DNA of 64,000 bases from positions 42,813-106,812 of the IMG/VR virus record IMGVR_UViG_3300027996_000009. The stretch is one strand, 5' to 3'. The stretch's first letter is position 1, and the number at the start of each line of letters is the position of its first letter. Under the pieces are notes generated by a model. It ran no database searches. It was not told the DNA's origin and worked only from the letters and a program-made list of their open reading frames with translations. Made by a program: the position numbers and the translations under genes. Source of the DNA: a virus. Positions 1 through 8,021 of the stretch are shown here, piece by piece.

Positions 1-925
1 CCGTGAAGTTCGAGGCATCAGCGGCGTCGAGGCTAATCGCCGGTGTGCCAGACGTGACGGAGACGTCGAAGTCTCCCTCGGCGTCCGTCATCGAGATCGT
101 GTTACCAGCGACGTAGGACGCCTGCAGCGTAGAACCGGCGGCCGAGGCCAGGTCCGTGAAAACCAGAGCGCCGACCGTGGAACCGGCGCCAGTCTCCCAA
201 ATGCCGTCTGTTCCGGACTGGATTGCCGAGACCGTGACCTTTGTGATCGTGGCCGTGGTGTCCGTCGCATCAACCGTGAAGGCTGTTTGCGAGAAGGAGT
301 GGGTTGGGGTGGTGTCGATCGTGATGATGTCCGGGTCACCACCGGCGGCGACGGACAGGACCTCGTAGAGGCCGTCGTTAGCGGCGATGGCTGCGCCGCT
401 TACCTGGATGAAGTCACCGGCGGCAATCGCCGTTCCGTCGACCACATTGACCGTGGACGTGGTGGCAAACCCACCTGTGTCCGTCGTGGAGGCGGTCGCT
501 GTGGGCAGGTAGTTGACTACGAGCCCGCCAGTCTGGGCCGCGACCGTGGTGTAGTCCTTGTTCAGGTAGAGGTGGTTGTCGGCGATGTTGACCACCTCGG
601 AGTCGACCGAGACAGTGGTCCCGCTCACAACCAGGTCACCGCTGACGGTTACGGTTGAACCCGCCCCGCCTAGTGTGAGGTTGTCGCCGACACCCATGCC
701 TGCGCCGACGGTTAGCGTGTCCATCAACACACCATCGAAGAGCGAGCCAGTGGTCTGCACCGAACCACCAATGGTGATTCCCGTGGTGAACGCCTCATTC
801 CAGAGGGTAGTCACGCCGGTGGTGCGCCTTACGAGACTGCTCAGAACAGCATCGTCGGTGCCCTCGGCGAGAGAGGTAAGGTGGCCCTTACCGGCGGCTC
901 TCTTGAGAAGAATTACGTCAGCCAT
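1..925 (-). CDS. Tail fibre-like protein (3' end outside window)
   Basis: The frame opens at the ATG at 925 (MADVILLKRAAGKGH) and stays open for 308 codons to the window edge, so the C-terminus is missing. The sequence is rich in Gly, Thr, Val and Ala with few charged residues. Residues about 91-125 (TVTVSGDLVVSGTTVSV, then NIADNHLYLNKDYTT) match the beta-strand pattern common in phage tail-fibre shafts and in proteins that sit on them. It is the last visible gene of the minus-strand fibre cluster that begins at 7547, and 36 bp separate it from the gene upstream. A role as virion fibre or adhesin is inferred from this pattern and the neighbours; the receptor-binding end cannot be seen. Confidence 0.7.
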   Translation of the reverse strand, partial: MADVILLKRAAGKGHLTSLAEGTDDAVLSSLVRRTTGVTTLWNEAFTTGITIGGSVQTTGSLFDGVLMDTLTVGAGMGVGDNLTLGGAGSTVTVSGDLVVSGTTVSVDSEVVNIADNHLYLNKDYTTVAAQTGGLVVNYLPTATASTTDTGGFATTSTVNVVDGTAIAAGDFIQVSGAAIAANDGLYEVLSVAAGGDPDIITIDTTPTHSFSQTAFTVDATDTTATITKVTVSAIQSGTDGIWETGAGSTVGALVFTDLASAAGSTLQASYVAGNTISMTDAEGDFDVSVTSGTPAISLDAADASNFT

Positions 926-961
926 CTGTGTTCCTCCACGGAAGTGGCATCATAACAGGGA

Positions 962-1621
962 TTAGTATTCATCGAATCCCCTACTGATGTCCACCCATAG
1001 CTTACTAGCTGATGCGGCCAAACCCACCTTGTATCGTGTATGGCCGCTTTGTGGTGTTTCGTCTGGATAGTCTACGTCTACGGTGTCTGTTTCTTCGACA
1101 ATTAACCCGGCGGTCTGGCCGAGCAGATAAATTTCACCAACGGTTAGGCCGGTAAATCCCTCTAGATCGCCCAGGTAGCGAATAACGGCGTAACCGACCA
1201 TTGGAACGTCGATTTGCTCGACAAACCCAGCGAGGATCGAGGTAGCTACAGTGGCGCACGAGGCCTTCTCGACTTTCCCGTTGGCCTTCTGGTAGACCAC
1301 GTCTCTAACGGCAACACCCGTCTCGTATAGACGCGAGATAACTCCAGGCCTGCCCTCGGTTGGGTCCTCTGGTGTCGGGTCAACTGGGGTGTGGGCCGCG
1401 ACTACAGCGTCTAGGGCGGTGACCTGTGGACCCGTTAAAACAGCCGTAAACGTGATCTCTACATCATCAGCGTCTTCGTCAACGAAGATGGTGTCGGCTG
1501 CAAACCCGAGCGAGTCTTCGATCTCCTGGTTGAGCTGAGAAGGGTAGACGTAGTCGGTGACCTGTGCAGGGGATCCTGGCCATCCGAAGTCCGTGCTGAT
1601 TACATAATTATGGACCGACAT
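962..1621 (-). CDS. Putative virion protein of the fibre cluster
   Basis: A 219-residue protein (MSVHNYVISTDFGW) whose start codon overlaps the stop of the gene upstream by one base, so the two are translationally coupled. It has no signal peptide or membrane segment. Residues about 45-80 (DDVEITFTAVLTGPQVTALDAVV) look like the compact alpha/beta modules seen in phage fibre-attached proteins, but I cannot assign a named family. The C-terminal half is beta-rich, with a YKVGLAASASKLWVDISRGF ending. Position between fibre-like genes makes a tail-tip or fibre accessory role likely. Confidence 0.6.
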   Translation of the reverse strand: MSVHNYVISTDFGWPGSPAQVTDYVYPSQLNQEIEDSLGFAADTIFVDEDADDVEITFTAVLTGPQVTALDAVVAAHTPVDPTPEDPTEGRPGVISRLYETGVAVRDVVYQKANGKVEKASCATVATSILAGFVEQIDVPMVGYAVIRYLGDLEGFTGLTVGEIYLLGQTAGLIVEETDTVDVDYPDETPQSGHTRYKVGLAASASKLWVDISRGFDEY

Positions 1622-2205
1622 TAGGTCGCCACCTCAAAGAACTCAAAGCGAGTCCTGCGGATCAGTCCATTCTGTAGTGCCTGGACAGTTCGGTATTGTA
1701 ATTCAAAGGTGGGTGTTTCAGCGGCGAGTACGACGTAGATGAACCCCGAAAAGGAATTCCAGTCATCGCCGTCTTGGGCTTCCTCCTCGGCGTAGCCCAG
1801 CACGGTCGAACCACCATCGGTCCGCACTACCTGACATTCGGTATCGCCGCCTGCTGGAGTGTGTGAGAATTCAGAACTCCAACCCAATCTAAATGTGCCT
1901 GTAAATGGTGCCCCAGTGGGGGCAAAGGCTAGTTTGACCTGAAACGCTGTTGTTCCGTTGGAGATGGACGTTCCGTCTGAGGAGCCCTGGTCTGTGAGCA
2001 GGAGTCCACTAGGCACAAGGATCGGGAATATCTGGACCCAGTCCGAGTCTGTAAACCCGGTGGCCATCCAAATCGAGTCGTCGGTCGTATTGCGATAGGT
2101 CTGACCAATCTGGTCCGGAGTGACCGAGCCTACGGGTGTACCGGCAGCGCCGACAAACGTGTTGCCGTGCCAGTGAACCGGAGGTAGATCGCGGTGCTCA
2201 GTCAT
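1621..2205 (-). CDS. Putative virion protein of the fibre cluster
   Basis: A 194-residue protein (MTEHRDLPPVHWHGNTFVG). Residues 12-57 (GQTYRNTTDDSIWMATGF, then DSDWVQIFP) read like the short segment often placed before the shaft in phage fibre proteins, where Trp/Tyr and Gly punctuate beta turns. The rest is a predicted jelly-roll-like beta domain ending FELQYRTVQALQNG. It overlaps the genes on both sides by 1 and 4 bases, the signature of a tightly coupled structural operon. Function is inferred only from composition and context. Confidence 0.6.
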   Translation of the reverse strand: MTEHRDLPPVHWHGNTFVGAAGTPVGSVTPDQIGQTYRNTTDDSIWMATGFTDSDWVQIFPILVPSGLLLTDQGSSDGTSISNGTTAFQVKLAFAPTGAPFTGTFRLGWSSEFSHTPAGGDTECQVVRTDGGSTVLGYAEEEAQDGDDWNSFSGFIYVVLAAETPTFELQYRTVQALQNGLIRRTRFEFFEVAT

Positions 2206-2579
2206 GGTCCGGTAGCCACTACCGCATCACCCCCGGCCGTAACCACAGTTGTCTCGTGAAGGCTGGTGAGCGGTCCAGAAGCGACAACAATCCAATCCTC
2301 CTCAAACCTTGAAAGGGCGTCGAGACGTGCAGATACGAGAGACGGAGGAATAGGCCTTCCGCCATCGTCTAGGCTGATCGTACCAAACCCGGATGGGAAA
2401 GCCGCATCAGTTGCTAAAGTCCGTAACGAATCGGAATTTGCCGCGTTGTCTAGGAGCACTGGATCAGTGATGCTGACAGGTGTCGCAGCTGCAGCCGGGA
2501 CGTCGAATCCCAAGTCCGGGATGATGACAGGACTACCTGTAGACGGGTGAGTAGTGATTGTGAGGGTTCTGAAGGTCAT
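2202..2579 (-). CDS. Small putative virion protein
   Basis: A 125-residue protein (MTFRTLTITTHPSTGSP) starting within the last codons of the 421-residue fibre gene (4-base overlap) and overlapping the next gene likewise. It is neutral to acidic with no Cys and has a predicted short helical segment (PPSLVSARLDALSRFEEDW, residues about 79-97). I do not recognise a family. Its place between two fibre-type genes suggests a chaperone or linker for fibre assembly, or a small tip protein. Confidence 0.5.
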   Translation of the reverse strand: MTFRTLTITTHPSTGSPVIIPDLGFDVPAAAATPVSITDPVLLDNAANSDSLRTLATDAAFPSGFGTISLDDGGRPIPPSLVSARLDALSRFEEDWIVVASGPLTSLHETTVVTAGGDAVVATGP

Positions 2580-3841
2580 GGCGTTGTGTATTCTAGCGCA
2601 CCAATGATGCTCTTGATGGGATTAGAATTACCAGAACCGCCTGTCCGTCGAACTCGGGCCCCAATTTCGACACCCAGCCCAATTGCCACGGATAGATTTC
2701 GTCGTTCGTTGTTTCGGTCAGTCGGCGAGAGCACGATTGATCCCAGCACGAGAGGTCCGGTCCCCTGGCGACCTGTAGGGTCCTCCATAATCTCTAATGT
2801 GTAAGTATTCGTCGGATGGGCGAGGTTTACCGTAATCGAGCAGCCGATTAGCGTTGATGCAGCCATCGGCGTAAACCCGACATCGGACGACGCGGTCGGA
2901 CCCCAAACGCTGAGGTATTGGAAGGTAGTGGAAGCCGGAATGACCCCACGATAACCCAGAGTAACGGTGCTTCCGCCGCCTCCGCCGCCCCCGCCAGTGC
3001 TCTGATTCTCGGTAAAAGTGAGACCGGTAACTCCGACTGTGATCGGATCGTTAGTCGTTAGCTGCCAGAGGGTGTCCCCGTGCGCGGTTCCCTCACTGAC
3101 CGAGACCATCTTGGCGCCAACAACCTCTGGGTCAGCATCAGCATCAACGGCTCGGACCCAAGCTCCTGCATCAGAAACGTAGATACCATTCTCGCTGGCA
3201 GTGGTCTGGTTCTTAACCAGCACCCGATAGGCACTAGTCAGAACACCGTCGATGACTTGCTCACCTGAGAGGGTGATGTTGCCGGTTGTGGCTACCCGAG
3301 CAGGATCCCAGTGAGCATTGCTGCCACCAGTGGCGCTCTTGATCTCAGCGAAGGACAGGCCGGTAGCGCCAACTGTGATCGGATTGTTGGTAGTTAGGAT
3401 CCAGAGCGAATCGCTGTATGCGGTGCCCTCACTGACCGAGACCAGCTTTGCTGCGAGGATCTCTGCGTCAGTGTCGGCATCTGTAGAGCGGACCCAGGCT
3501 CCTGCGTCGGACACATAAATGCCGTTGTCAGCTGGAACCGCTTGACCATTAACCAATACGCGGTCCGCACTCGTGAGAACGCCATCAATAACCTGCTCAC
3601 CTGAGAGGACGATGTTCCCGACTGAGGTGACTCGGACAGGATCCCAGTGCGAGTTAATGCTGCCGCTACCGCCCCCACCGACAGGAATCCAGACACCAGC
3701 ATCACATTGATAGAGAAGGTTGGTGTCTTTGACGACGACCACAGACCCGTCGACGCACGATACGGGAAGGTCCCCGAACGTGGGTACTGGGTAGAGCCAC
3801 GTGCTCTTTCTATGTAGTCCGCCGAGGCCGAAGGTGCCCAT
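2576..3841 (-). CDS. Tail fibre protein with two tandem repeat domains
   Basis: A 421-residue protein. After an N-terminal attachment-like part and a Gly-rich hinge (GGGGSGS, near residue 55) come two copies of a module of about 105 residues. Both contain SGEQVIDGVLTSA, a RVLV stretch, NGIYVSDAGAWVR, then LVSVSEGTA or MVSVSEGTA and an NDPITVG or NNPITVG ending. This module is widespread in phage tail fibres. A second Gly run (GGGGGGGG, near residue 290) joins it to a C-terminal beta domain that may carry receptor binding. The two modules are close to identical at many positions, indicating recent internal duplication. Operon context supports a fibre or tip adhesin. Confidence 0.8.
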   Translation of the reverse strand: MGTFGLGGLHRKSTWLYPVPTFGDLPVSCVDGSVVVVKDTNLLYQCDAGVWIPVGGGGSGSINSHWDPVRVTSVGNIVLSGEQVIDGVLTSADRVLVNGQAVPADNGIYVSDAGAWVRSTDADTDAEILAAKLVSVSEGTAYSDSLWILTTNNPITVGATGLSFAEIKSATGGSNAHWDPARVATTGNITLSGEQVIDGVLTSAYRVLVKNQTTASENGIYVSDAGAWVRAVDADADPEVVGAKMVSVSEGTAHGDTLWQLTTNDPITVGVTGLTFTENQSTGGGGGGGGSTVTLGYRGVIPASTTFQYLSVWGPTASSDVGFTPMAASTLIGCSITVNLAHPTNTYTLEIMEDPTGRQGTGPLVLGSIVLSPTDRNNERRNLSVAIGLGVEIGARVRRTGGSGNSNPIKSIIGALEYTTP

Positions 3842-3913
3842 AATCTATCCCTGGAACCCCCAGTCTAACTCAGCTGATGCTCCTCTGACGTGTCTTGTGC
3901 CTACGTGGACTCC

Positions 3914-6025
3914 TTAGAGAGCGGCGGGATCAACATAATGAATAGTGACGGAAACGATTCCACTTGCTGGGGCGTCTCCGGACACAATGATTGGTGCTTT
4001 ACTCTTCTGAACCATGCGACTTTGAGCCCAGTGGTCCATGCCATAGATCAACGCGCCACCAGCGAGATCGGTGCTCGGCCCTGAGAACCTGTTCGGGTCT
4101 GCAGTGTCTCCGACCATCAGGAAGCGAACCCCGCCAACGTCGGTCACGAGCTTGACCATCACGGCCTCGACTCGAACACCGGCCGGGATCTCGAAACTAG
4201 TGCTGTTGCCCTTGCTGAGATCGAGCTCTTCTGTGTGACTCTTGAATACGAGTCCACCTACTGCAAGATCGCACGAAAGGTGAACCCCGCTCTTCTCGAA
4301 AACGACTTTGTCATCACAGAAACTGGCGCCGCCAGCAACGCCAAGCGCCTTGGCCTTGACTTCACCGGCATCCAGTTTCGACACACCAAGCAGCTCCCAG
4401 CTCTTGCCCTCAAAGGAGAGTCCGCAGTTGGGCCCACCCATCGAGAACGTGGCAGAGCCCCCCGCTCCCTGCAGGCGCAGCGTGTTGCTGACCTCGATCT
4501 TCGGAGACTTAAGCAACTGGAGGTTGTTGGTCACCAGGACCGGTGCATCGATAGCGAAGTCGACAGGGTGAGAAATGCTGCCCGACCTGTAACCCGTATC
4601 GGCTACGGAGACGAACTTCTTAACTGTCAGCGAGCTCCACTTCTTCAGAGCCCCGCCAACCCCGACTAGATCCCCATCCGTAGAGGCAAAGCCTCCAGCC
4701 ACCTCAAACGGTGTGCTGGTGTCGGACGATACGCGGACCGCACCTGAGAAGGTGTGCGACCTAGCCTTGTAGGAGGTAGCGCCATTCGAGAAGGTCATGC
4801 TCTCATCGGCGTGACCGGAGATCCCATCGATCGATATCTGGCCGAGCACGATTAGGTCGCCCTGGACTTTGGCGCCACCAAAGATGGTTGTGCCGTCATC
4901 GTTGACCCGCAGACGGGCGCTATCCCCGTCCCTCAGAACGAATTCGTCGCCGAATACAGCGCCCCATGAGCCTCCGGTAATCTCTCCGCTTGTCAGCTTG
5001 AGACGAGAGGTCCCGTCTCCGACTAGGATGTCACCGCGAACATCAAGACGTCCTTCAGGGGACTCAGTTCCAAGTCCAAGCTGGCCGGTTGGGGAGACGA
5101 TAAGAGAGTTTCCGGGGGCCGATCCGAGAATCTTTAGTGGAGACTGCTTCGAGTTAGAAGCGATCTGGAACACCGCTCCGCCGCTGATGTCGAGATCAAC
5201 AAGTGCGGCCGACTTCCACCGAGATAGGGGCACGCCTAGCGTGAGACTCCTGGACGGGTTCGGGTTCAGGCTGGACCGCACGGTCCCACCAACAGAGAGG
5301 TGGTTTTTCACATCAAGTGAGCCAGACAGATTCAGGCCACTCGAAGTGAGCTGCGCCTTGATCTGTTTGCCAACCATGAAAATGGTGCCTTTGTCCGCAC
5401 CGAGAACCAGGTCGTGCCCCTTGGCGCCGTAGAGTCCCTCTGACGCGGTGATTTCGTCGTCAAAGGCGGCTGGTCCCTTGAACCCACCGGCGAATTGTGC
5501 GGCGCCTGACGACTTCAGTGAGCCGTCCCCGGATACCACGAACAAGTCCGAGCCCTTGCCGCCTACAACGCGGAGGACGGTTTGGGCGCCGTTACCGGCG
5601 TTGACCCACAGGAGGCCTTCTTTATTTCCGGCGTCTAGGCCGACCCGTAGGACGGTGTCACCAGACATGATGCGCAGTTGGTCGGCCTTATTTTTGCCCG
5701 AGAGGGCAACGCCCTTGGGGACCTTTACCGACGCGCCATCTCCAACGATGTCTTGGAGCGTTGTCTTGTGAGGGTTCCCCTCGGAGTCGACATGGTCCGC
5801 AAGTTCTTCTGGGAGCTTGCCGCCAACCTTCTTCAGAGTTCCGATGACTGACCACATGCGGGTGGTCTTGTCCAGGCCAAAGACCTCTTCCGACTCCCGC
5901 ACGATGATGCGTGTTCCAGGTTCTGTATCGAGCGCAGATGGGAGATCCGCTACCGTGTTGACGATCTTCTGGAAGCGCGGCTGCCGCTTTACTCCTCCCC
6001 CGTGTGATCCGCCTTTACTGAGCAT
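3914..6025 (-). CDS. Long tail fibre protein
   Basis: A 703-residue protein (MLSKGGSHGGGVKRQPRF). Residues about 78-90 (DHVDSEGNPHKTTL) match the histidine-containing collar segment that phage fibres repeat along their shafts. The long middle section alternates Gly-Asn-Ser turns with short beta strands (LRVGLDAG, LFVVSGDG, LKILGSAPGNSLIVSPTGQ, DGTSRLKL), resembling the trimeric beta shafts of T4-like long fibres. The C-terminal part (SFEIPAGVRVEAVMVKLVTD, ending VTIHYVDPAAL) looks globular. It is the largest protein of this cluster and the best candidate for the main receptor-binding fibre. Confidence 0.75.
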   Translation of the reverse strand: MLSKGGSHGGGVKRQPRFQKIVNTVADLPSALDTEPGTRIIVRESEEVFGLDKTTRMWSVIGTLKKVGGKLPEELADHVDSEGNPHKTTLQDIVGDGASVKVPKGVALSGKNKADQLRIMSGDTVLRVGLDAGNKEGLLWVNAGNGAQTVLRVVGGKGSDLFVVSGDGSLKSSGAAQFAGGFKGPAAFDDEITASEGLYGAKGHDLVLGADKGTIFMVGKQIKAQLTSSGLNLSGSLDVKNHLSVGGTVRSSLNPNPSRSLTLGVPLSRWKSAALVDLDISGGAVFQIASNSKQSPLKILGSAPGNSLIVSPTGQLGLGTESPEGRLDVRGDILVGDGTSRLKLTSGEITGGSWGAVFGDEFVLRDGDSARLRVNDDGTTIFGGAKVQGDLIVLGQISIDGISGHADESMTFSNGATSYKARSHTFSGAVRVSSDTSTPFEVAGGFASTDGDLVGVGGALKKWSSLTVKKFVSVADTGYRSGSISHPVDFAIDAPVLVTNNLQLLKSPKIEVSNTLRLQGAGGSATFSMGGPNCGLSFEGKSWELLGVSKLDAGEVKAKALGVAGGASFCDDKVVFEKSGVHLSCDLAVGGLVFKSHTEELDLSKGNSTSFEIPAGVRVEAVMVKLVTDVGGVRFLMVGDTADPNRFSGPSTDLAGGALIYGMDHWAQSRMVQKSKAPIIVSGDAPASGIVSVTIHYVDPAAL

Positions 6026-6070
6026 GATTTCGTCTCCTAGGCCTATAGCTTAACAGGCATCAGTCCTTTT

Positions 6071-6403
6071 CTACCAAGCCCAGACCCGATACTCTTCGTC
6101 TCCAGTAGCGCCCCGCAAGTAGACGATTTTCCGCCTGAAGGTGAAGAAGTTCATCGATTCCTGGGCGAGGAGATCGCCTTCGACGGTGACACCATCGAAT
6201 GAGAACTGGATCTCTCTGGCGGAGTGATCATTCGCCACGATCAGTCCCTGACTGATGAAGTTGGTTTTTCCGTCACCCTTGTCGATGAACACGAGTTTGC
6301 AGTCGGCGAAGTCGGTAGTCAGGTCTGGCCCGATGCCGCCACTGGCGAGGTCCCTCACGTAAAAGCGGTAGCTACGAACGCTCGAATCGAATGGTCCAGA
6401 CAT
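6071..6403 (-). CDS. Small tail-associated protein, paralogue 2
   Basis: A 110-residue protein ending in YRVWAW. It is about 80 percent identical by eye to the 109-residue product encoded just upstream (6416-6745): both begin GPFDSSVRSYRFYVRD and share LTTDFADCKLV, DKGDGKTNF, QFSFDG and ESMNFFTFRRK. The pair is a tandem duplication, and the conserved frame in both copies argues that both are used. The fold looks all-beta with no membrane segment. Position between the baseplate-type protein at 6756 and the long fibre suggests a fibre-baseplate connector or decoration, which is inference. Confidence 0.65.
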   Translation of the reverse strand: MSGPFDSSVRSYRFYVRDLASGGIGPDLTTDFADCKLVFIDKGDGKTNFISQGLIVANDHSAREIQFSFDGVTVEGDLLAQESMNFFTFRRKIVYLRGATGDEEYRVWAW

Positions 6404-6415
6404 TGATTACTCTCC

Positions 6416-6745
6416 TTACCAGGCCCAGACCCGGTATTCTTCCCCACCAGACCCGCCGCGCAGGTAGACGACTTTGCGTCTGAAGGTGAAGAAGTTCATG
6501 GATTCCCCTGCCACAAGGTCGCCCTCGATGGTGATGCCGTCAAACGAGAATTGAATCTCAGTTACGGTGTCGTCATTGGCGATGATCATGCCCTGACTGA
6601 CGAAGTTGGTCTTTCCGTCGCCTTTGTCAACGATCACGAGCTTGCAGTCCGCAAAATCAGTGGTCAACGTCGGACCGGTTCCGCCGCTGACGTTGTCTCG
6701 TACGTAGAAGCGGTAACTACGAACGCTCGAATCAAAAGGTCCCAT
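6416..6745 (-). CDS. Small tail-associated protein, paralogue 1
   Basis: A 109-residue protein, the upstream member of the tandem pair. Compared with its neighbour it differs mainly by conservative I/V/L changes and in the segment around residue 60 (NDDTVTEIQ against NDHSAREIQ). It lies 10 bp after the 263-residue baseplate-type gene and 12 bp before its paralogue, so all three are probably on one transcript. No named family recognised. Confidence 0.65.
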   Translation of the reverse strand: MGPFDSSVRSYRFYVRDNVSGGTGPTLTTDFADCKLVIVDKGDGKTNFVSQGMIIANDDTVTEIQFSFDGITIEGDLVAGESMNFFTFRRKVVYLRGGSGGEEYRVWAW

Positions 6746-6755
6746 GTTCTATACC

Positions 6756-7547
6756 TTACAATGAAAGATCAGTTGGGCTGTGGGCGGAGATTTGGTAATC
6801 CCTGGCCAACGCCGAGTAAGCCTCTGCGCCAATGTAGCGAACGTTTGTGCCCTGGGAGGACGTAAGTTGGACGATTTCGGCAAATTGCAATGATACTGAT
6901 GCGGACCGCAATTCGCCAGAAGGGAACCATGATTCCATCGTGACGTTCGCAGCCTTCATAATGCACAGGATGCCGTCCTGATCTTTGGCGCGACCGAGTT
7001 TGGTCCCAGGAAGCACCAATACCAGCTTTTTGGGCGGTCTCGTGACGCCCTTTCCAGCTGTCTGATCTCCGTATGTTGGGTAGAGGTATTGTTGGAGCGC
7101 CGCCAACGCGGCTGACACGTTTACCCTGTAACGAGAGGATGGAAGCATCCCAGCCCCGAGCCGAGCCGTTGTTATCTCAACATTGGTGGGAGAGCCAGCA
7201 GACGCGTCCTGGATTCGTTGGTTAAACGGGACGTTGTTCCCAACCTCCTGCTCGCGAATTTCAGCAACAAAGTTTGCGGTGAAGGAGATGTTACGACCTG
7301 AACCGCCGATGTATTGAAAGAGGGGGTGGCTCGCACCGGGAATTTGCTTTGTTGAATAGTTAGGCGTGTAGCTGTCTGTTACTTGACTGGGCCAGAACTG
7401 GAATACGAAAACATCGTTAGTGTTAGCCCCAGCTGTAAATCCGCCGCTACCGTTTCCTTTGCCAGCCTGGTTGGTCGTTCCGCTAAACTCTGGGAATAGA
7501 TAAGCCACACTCTGCCGAGGCGCTGCAATCGCATCTAGAAGGGCCAT
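6756..7547 (-). CDS. Baseplate or tail-tube initiator-type protein
   Basis: A 263-residue protein. Residues about 45-90 (FQFWPSQVTDSYTPNYSTK, then IPGASHPLFQYIGG and RNISFTANF) and the end (SWFPSGELRSASVSLQF, about 208-224) resemble the proteins that link tube and baseplate in contractile injection systems, which carry an 'NP...Y...ipg...pl.qf.GG..r.isF' block and a final 'fp.G.lr.a.V.l.F.E' strand. It is the first gene of the minus-strand fibre operon and starts near a divergent regulatory region. The assignment rests on this pattern and context; LysM or tube-like alternatives remain possible. Confidence 0.55.
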   Translation of the reverse strand: MALLDAIAAPRQSVAYLFPEFSGTTNQAGKGNGSGGFTAGANTNDVFVFQFWPSQVTDSYTPNYSTKQIPGASHPLFQYIGGSGRNISFTANFVAEIREQEVGNNVPFNQRIQDASAGSPTNVEITTARLGAGMLPSSRYRVNVSAALAALQQYLYPTYGDQTAGKGVTRPPKKLVLVLPGTKLGRAKDQDGILCIMKAANVTMESWFPSGELRSASVSLQFAEIVQLTSSQGTNVRYIGAEAYSALARDYQISAHSPTDLSL

Positions 7548-7581
7548 AACTGCTCCAGCAGGGTGGTCGTAACTTCTAGGT

Positions 7582-7590
7582 ATTCTATCA
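7582..7590 (-). promoter_or_regulatory. Candidate extended -10 promoter for fibre operon
   Basis: On the minus strand the sequence reads TGATAGAAT, a TGn plus TAGAAT hexamer, about 35 nt before the ATG at 7547. No good -35 box stands 16-18 bp upstream, as is usual for extended -10 promoters. Similar TGATAG or TGCTAT elements precede other first genes in this window. Confidence 0.35.
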
Positions 7591-7949
7591 GACTCATCAC
7601 TTGGTAGGCTGAGCTATCGATGCTCGTTTTTACGACGCACTAAGTCATCTCACCGAGCTGAAAGGCGTTGCCGCTGATCTCATAATGAACTCTTGACGCG
7701 GACCGCGAGGGGGTGATATTCCTTGAGGGCGGCAGCGGGACTAAGAGATCAAGCGTGAGTAGAGATTCAGAAAATTGTGAAAAACACCTCACTTCTGATA
7801 TCAAAAACTTCTCGAAAATCTTTCATTTCGCTACTGCCATTCGTCGGTATAAGACCGATCTAGCGACTGGGATTTCTCCTTAGCAACTTCACCGCGTTCG
7901 GTGTCGTCGGGGAGTATCATGTCTGAGTCGTGAGGGGCGCTGTGAAGTC

Positions 7950-7958
7950 TGATAGCTT
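7950..7958 (+). promoter_or_regulatory. Candidate extended -10 promoter for nrdJ
   Basis: TGATAGCTT lies 64 nt before the nrdJ ATG and resembles the TGATAG elements seen before other operons here. The hexamer TAGCTT is a weak match to TATAAT, so this is tentative. Confidence 0.25.
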
Positions 7959-8021
7959 AAGCATCAACTGCCTGAACCCCCTCTCTAACCAAGCATCAAT
8001 AGCTACTACGGGGAGATCCTT

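Larger units (their letters stand above)
7548..8021. promoter_or_regulatory. Divergent intergenic control region
   Basis: A 474-bp gap between the fibre operon (leftward) and nrdJ (rightward), so it should hold promoters for both. Its centre (about 7770-7830) is clearly richer in A+T than the flanks, with several A/T runs. Extended -10 candidates face outward on both sides and are listed separately. A weak sigma70-like pair on the plus strand (TTGACG at 7693 and TATTCC at 7717, 18 bp apart) overlaps a GCGGACCGC palindrome at 7698-7706. I see no tRNA, terminator hairpin or convincing small gene. Confidence 0.5.

Noticed and set aside
7831-7920. Minus-strand frame of 29 codons (MILPDDTERGEV) in the divergent gap
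   Set aside because: Too short, no ribosome binding site and no motif; chance frame.
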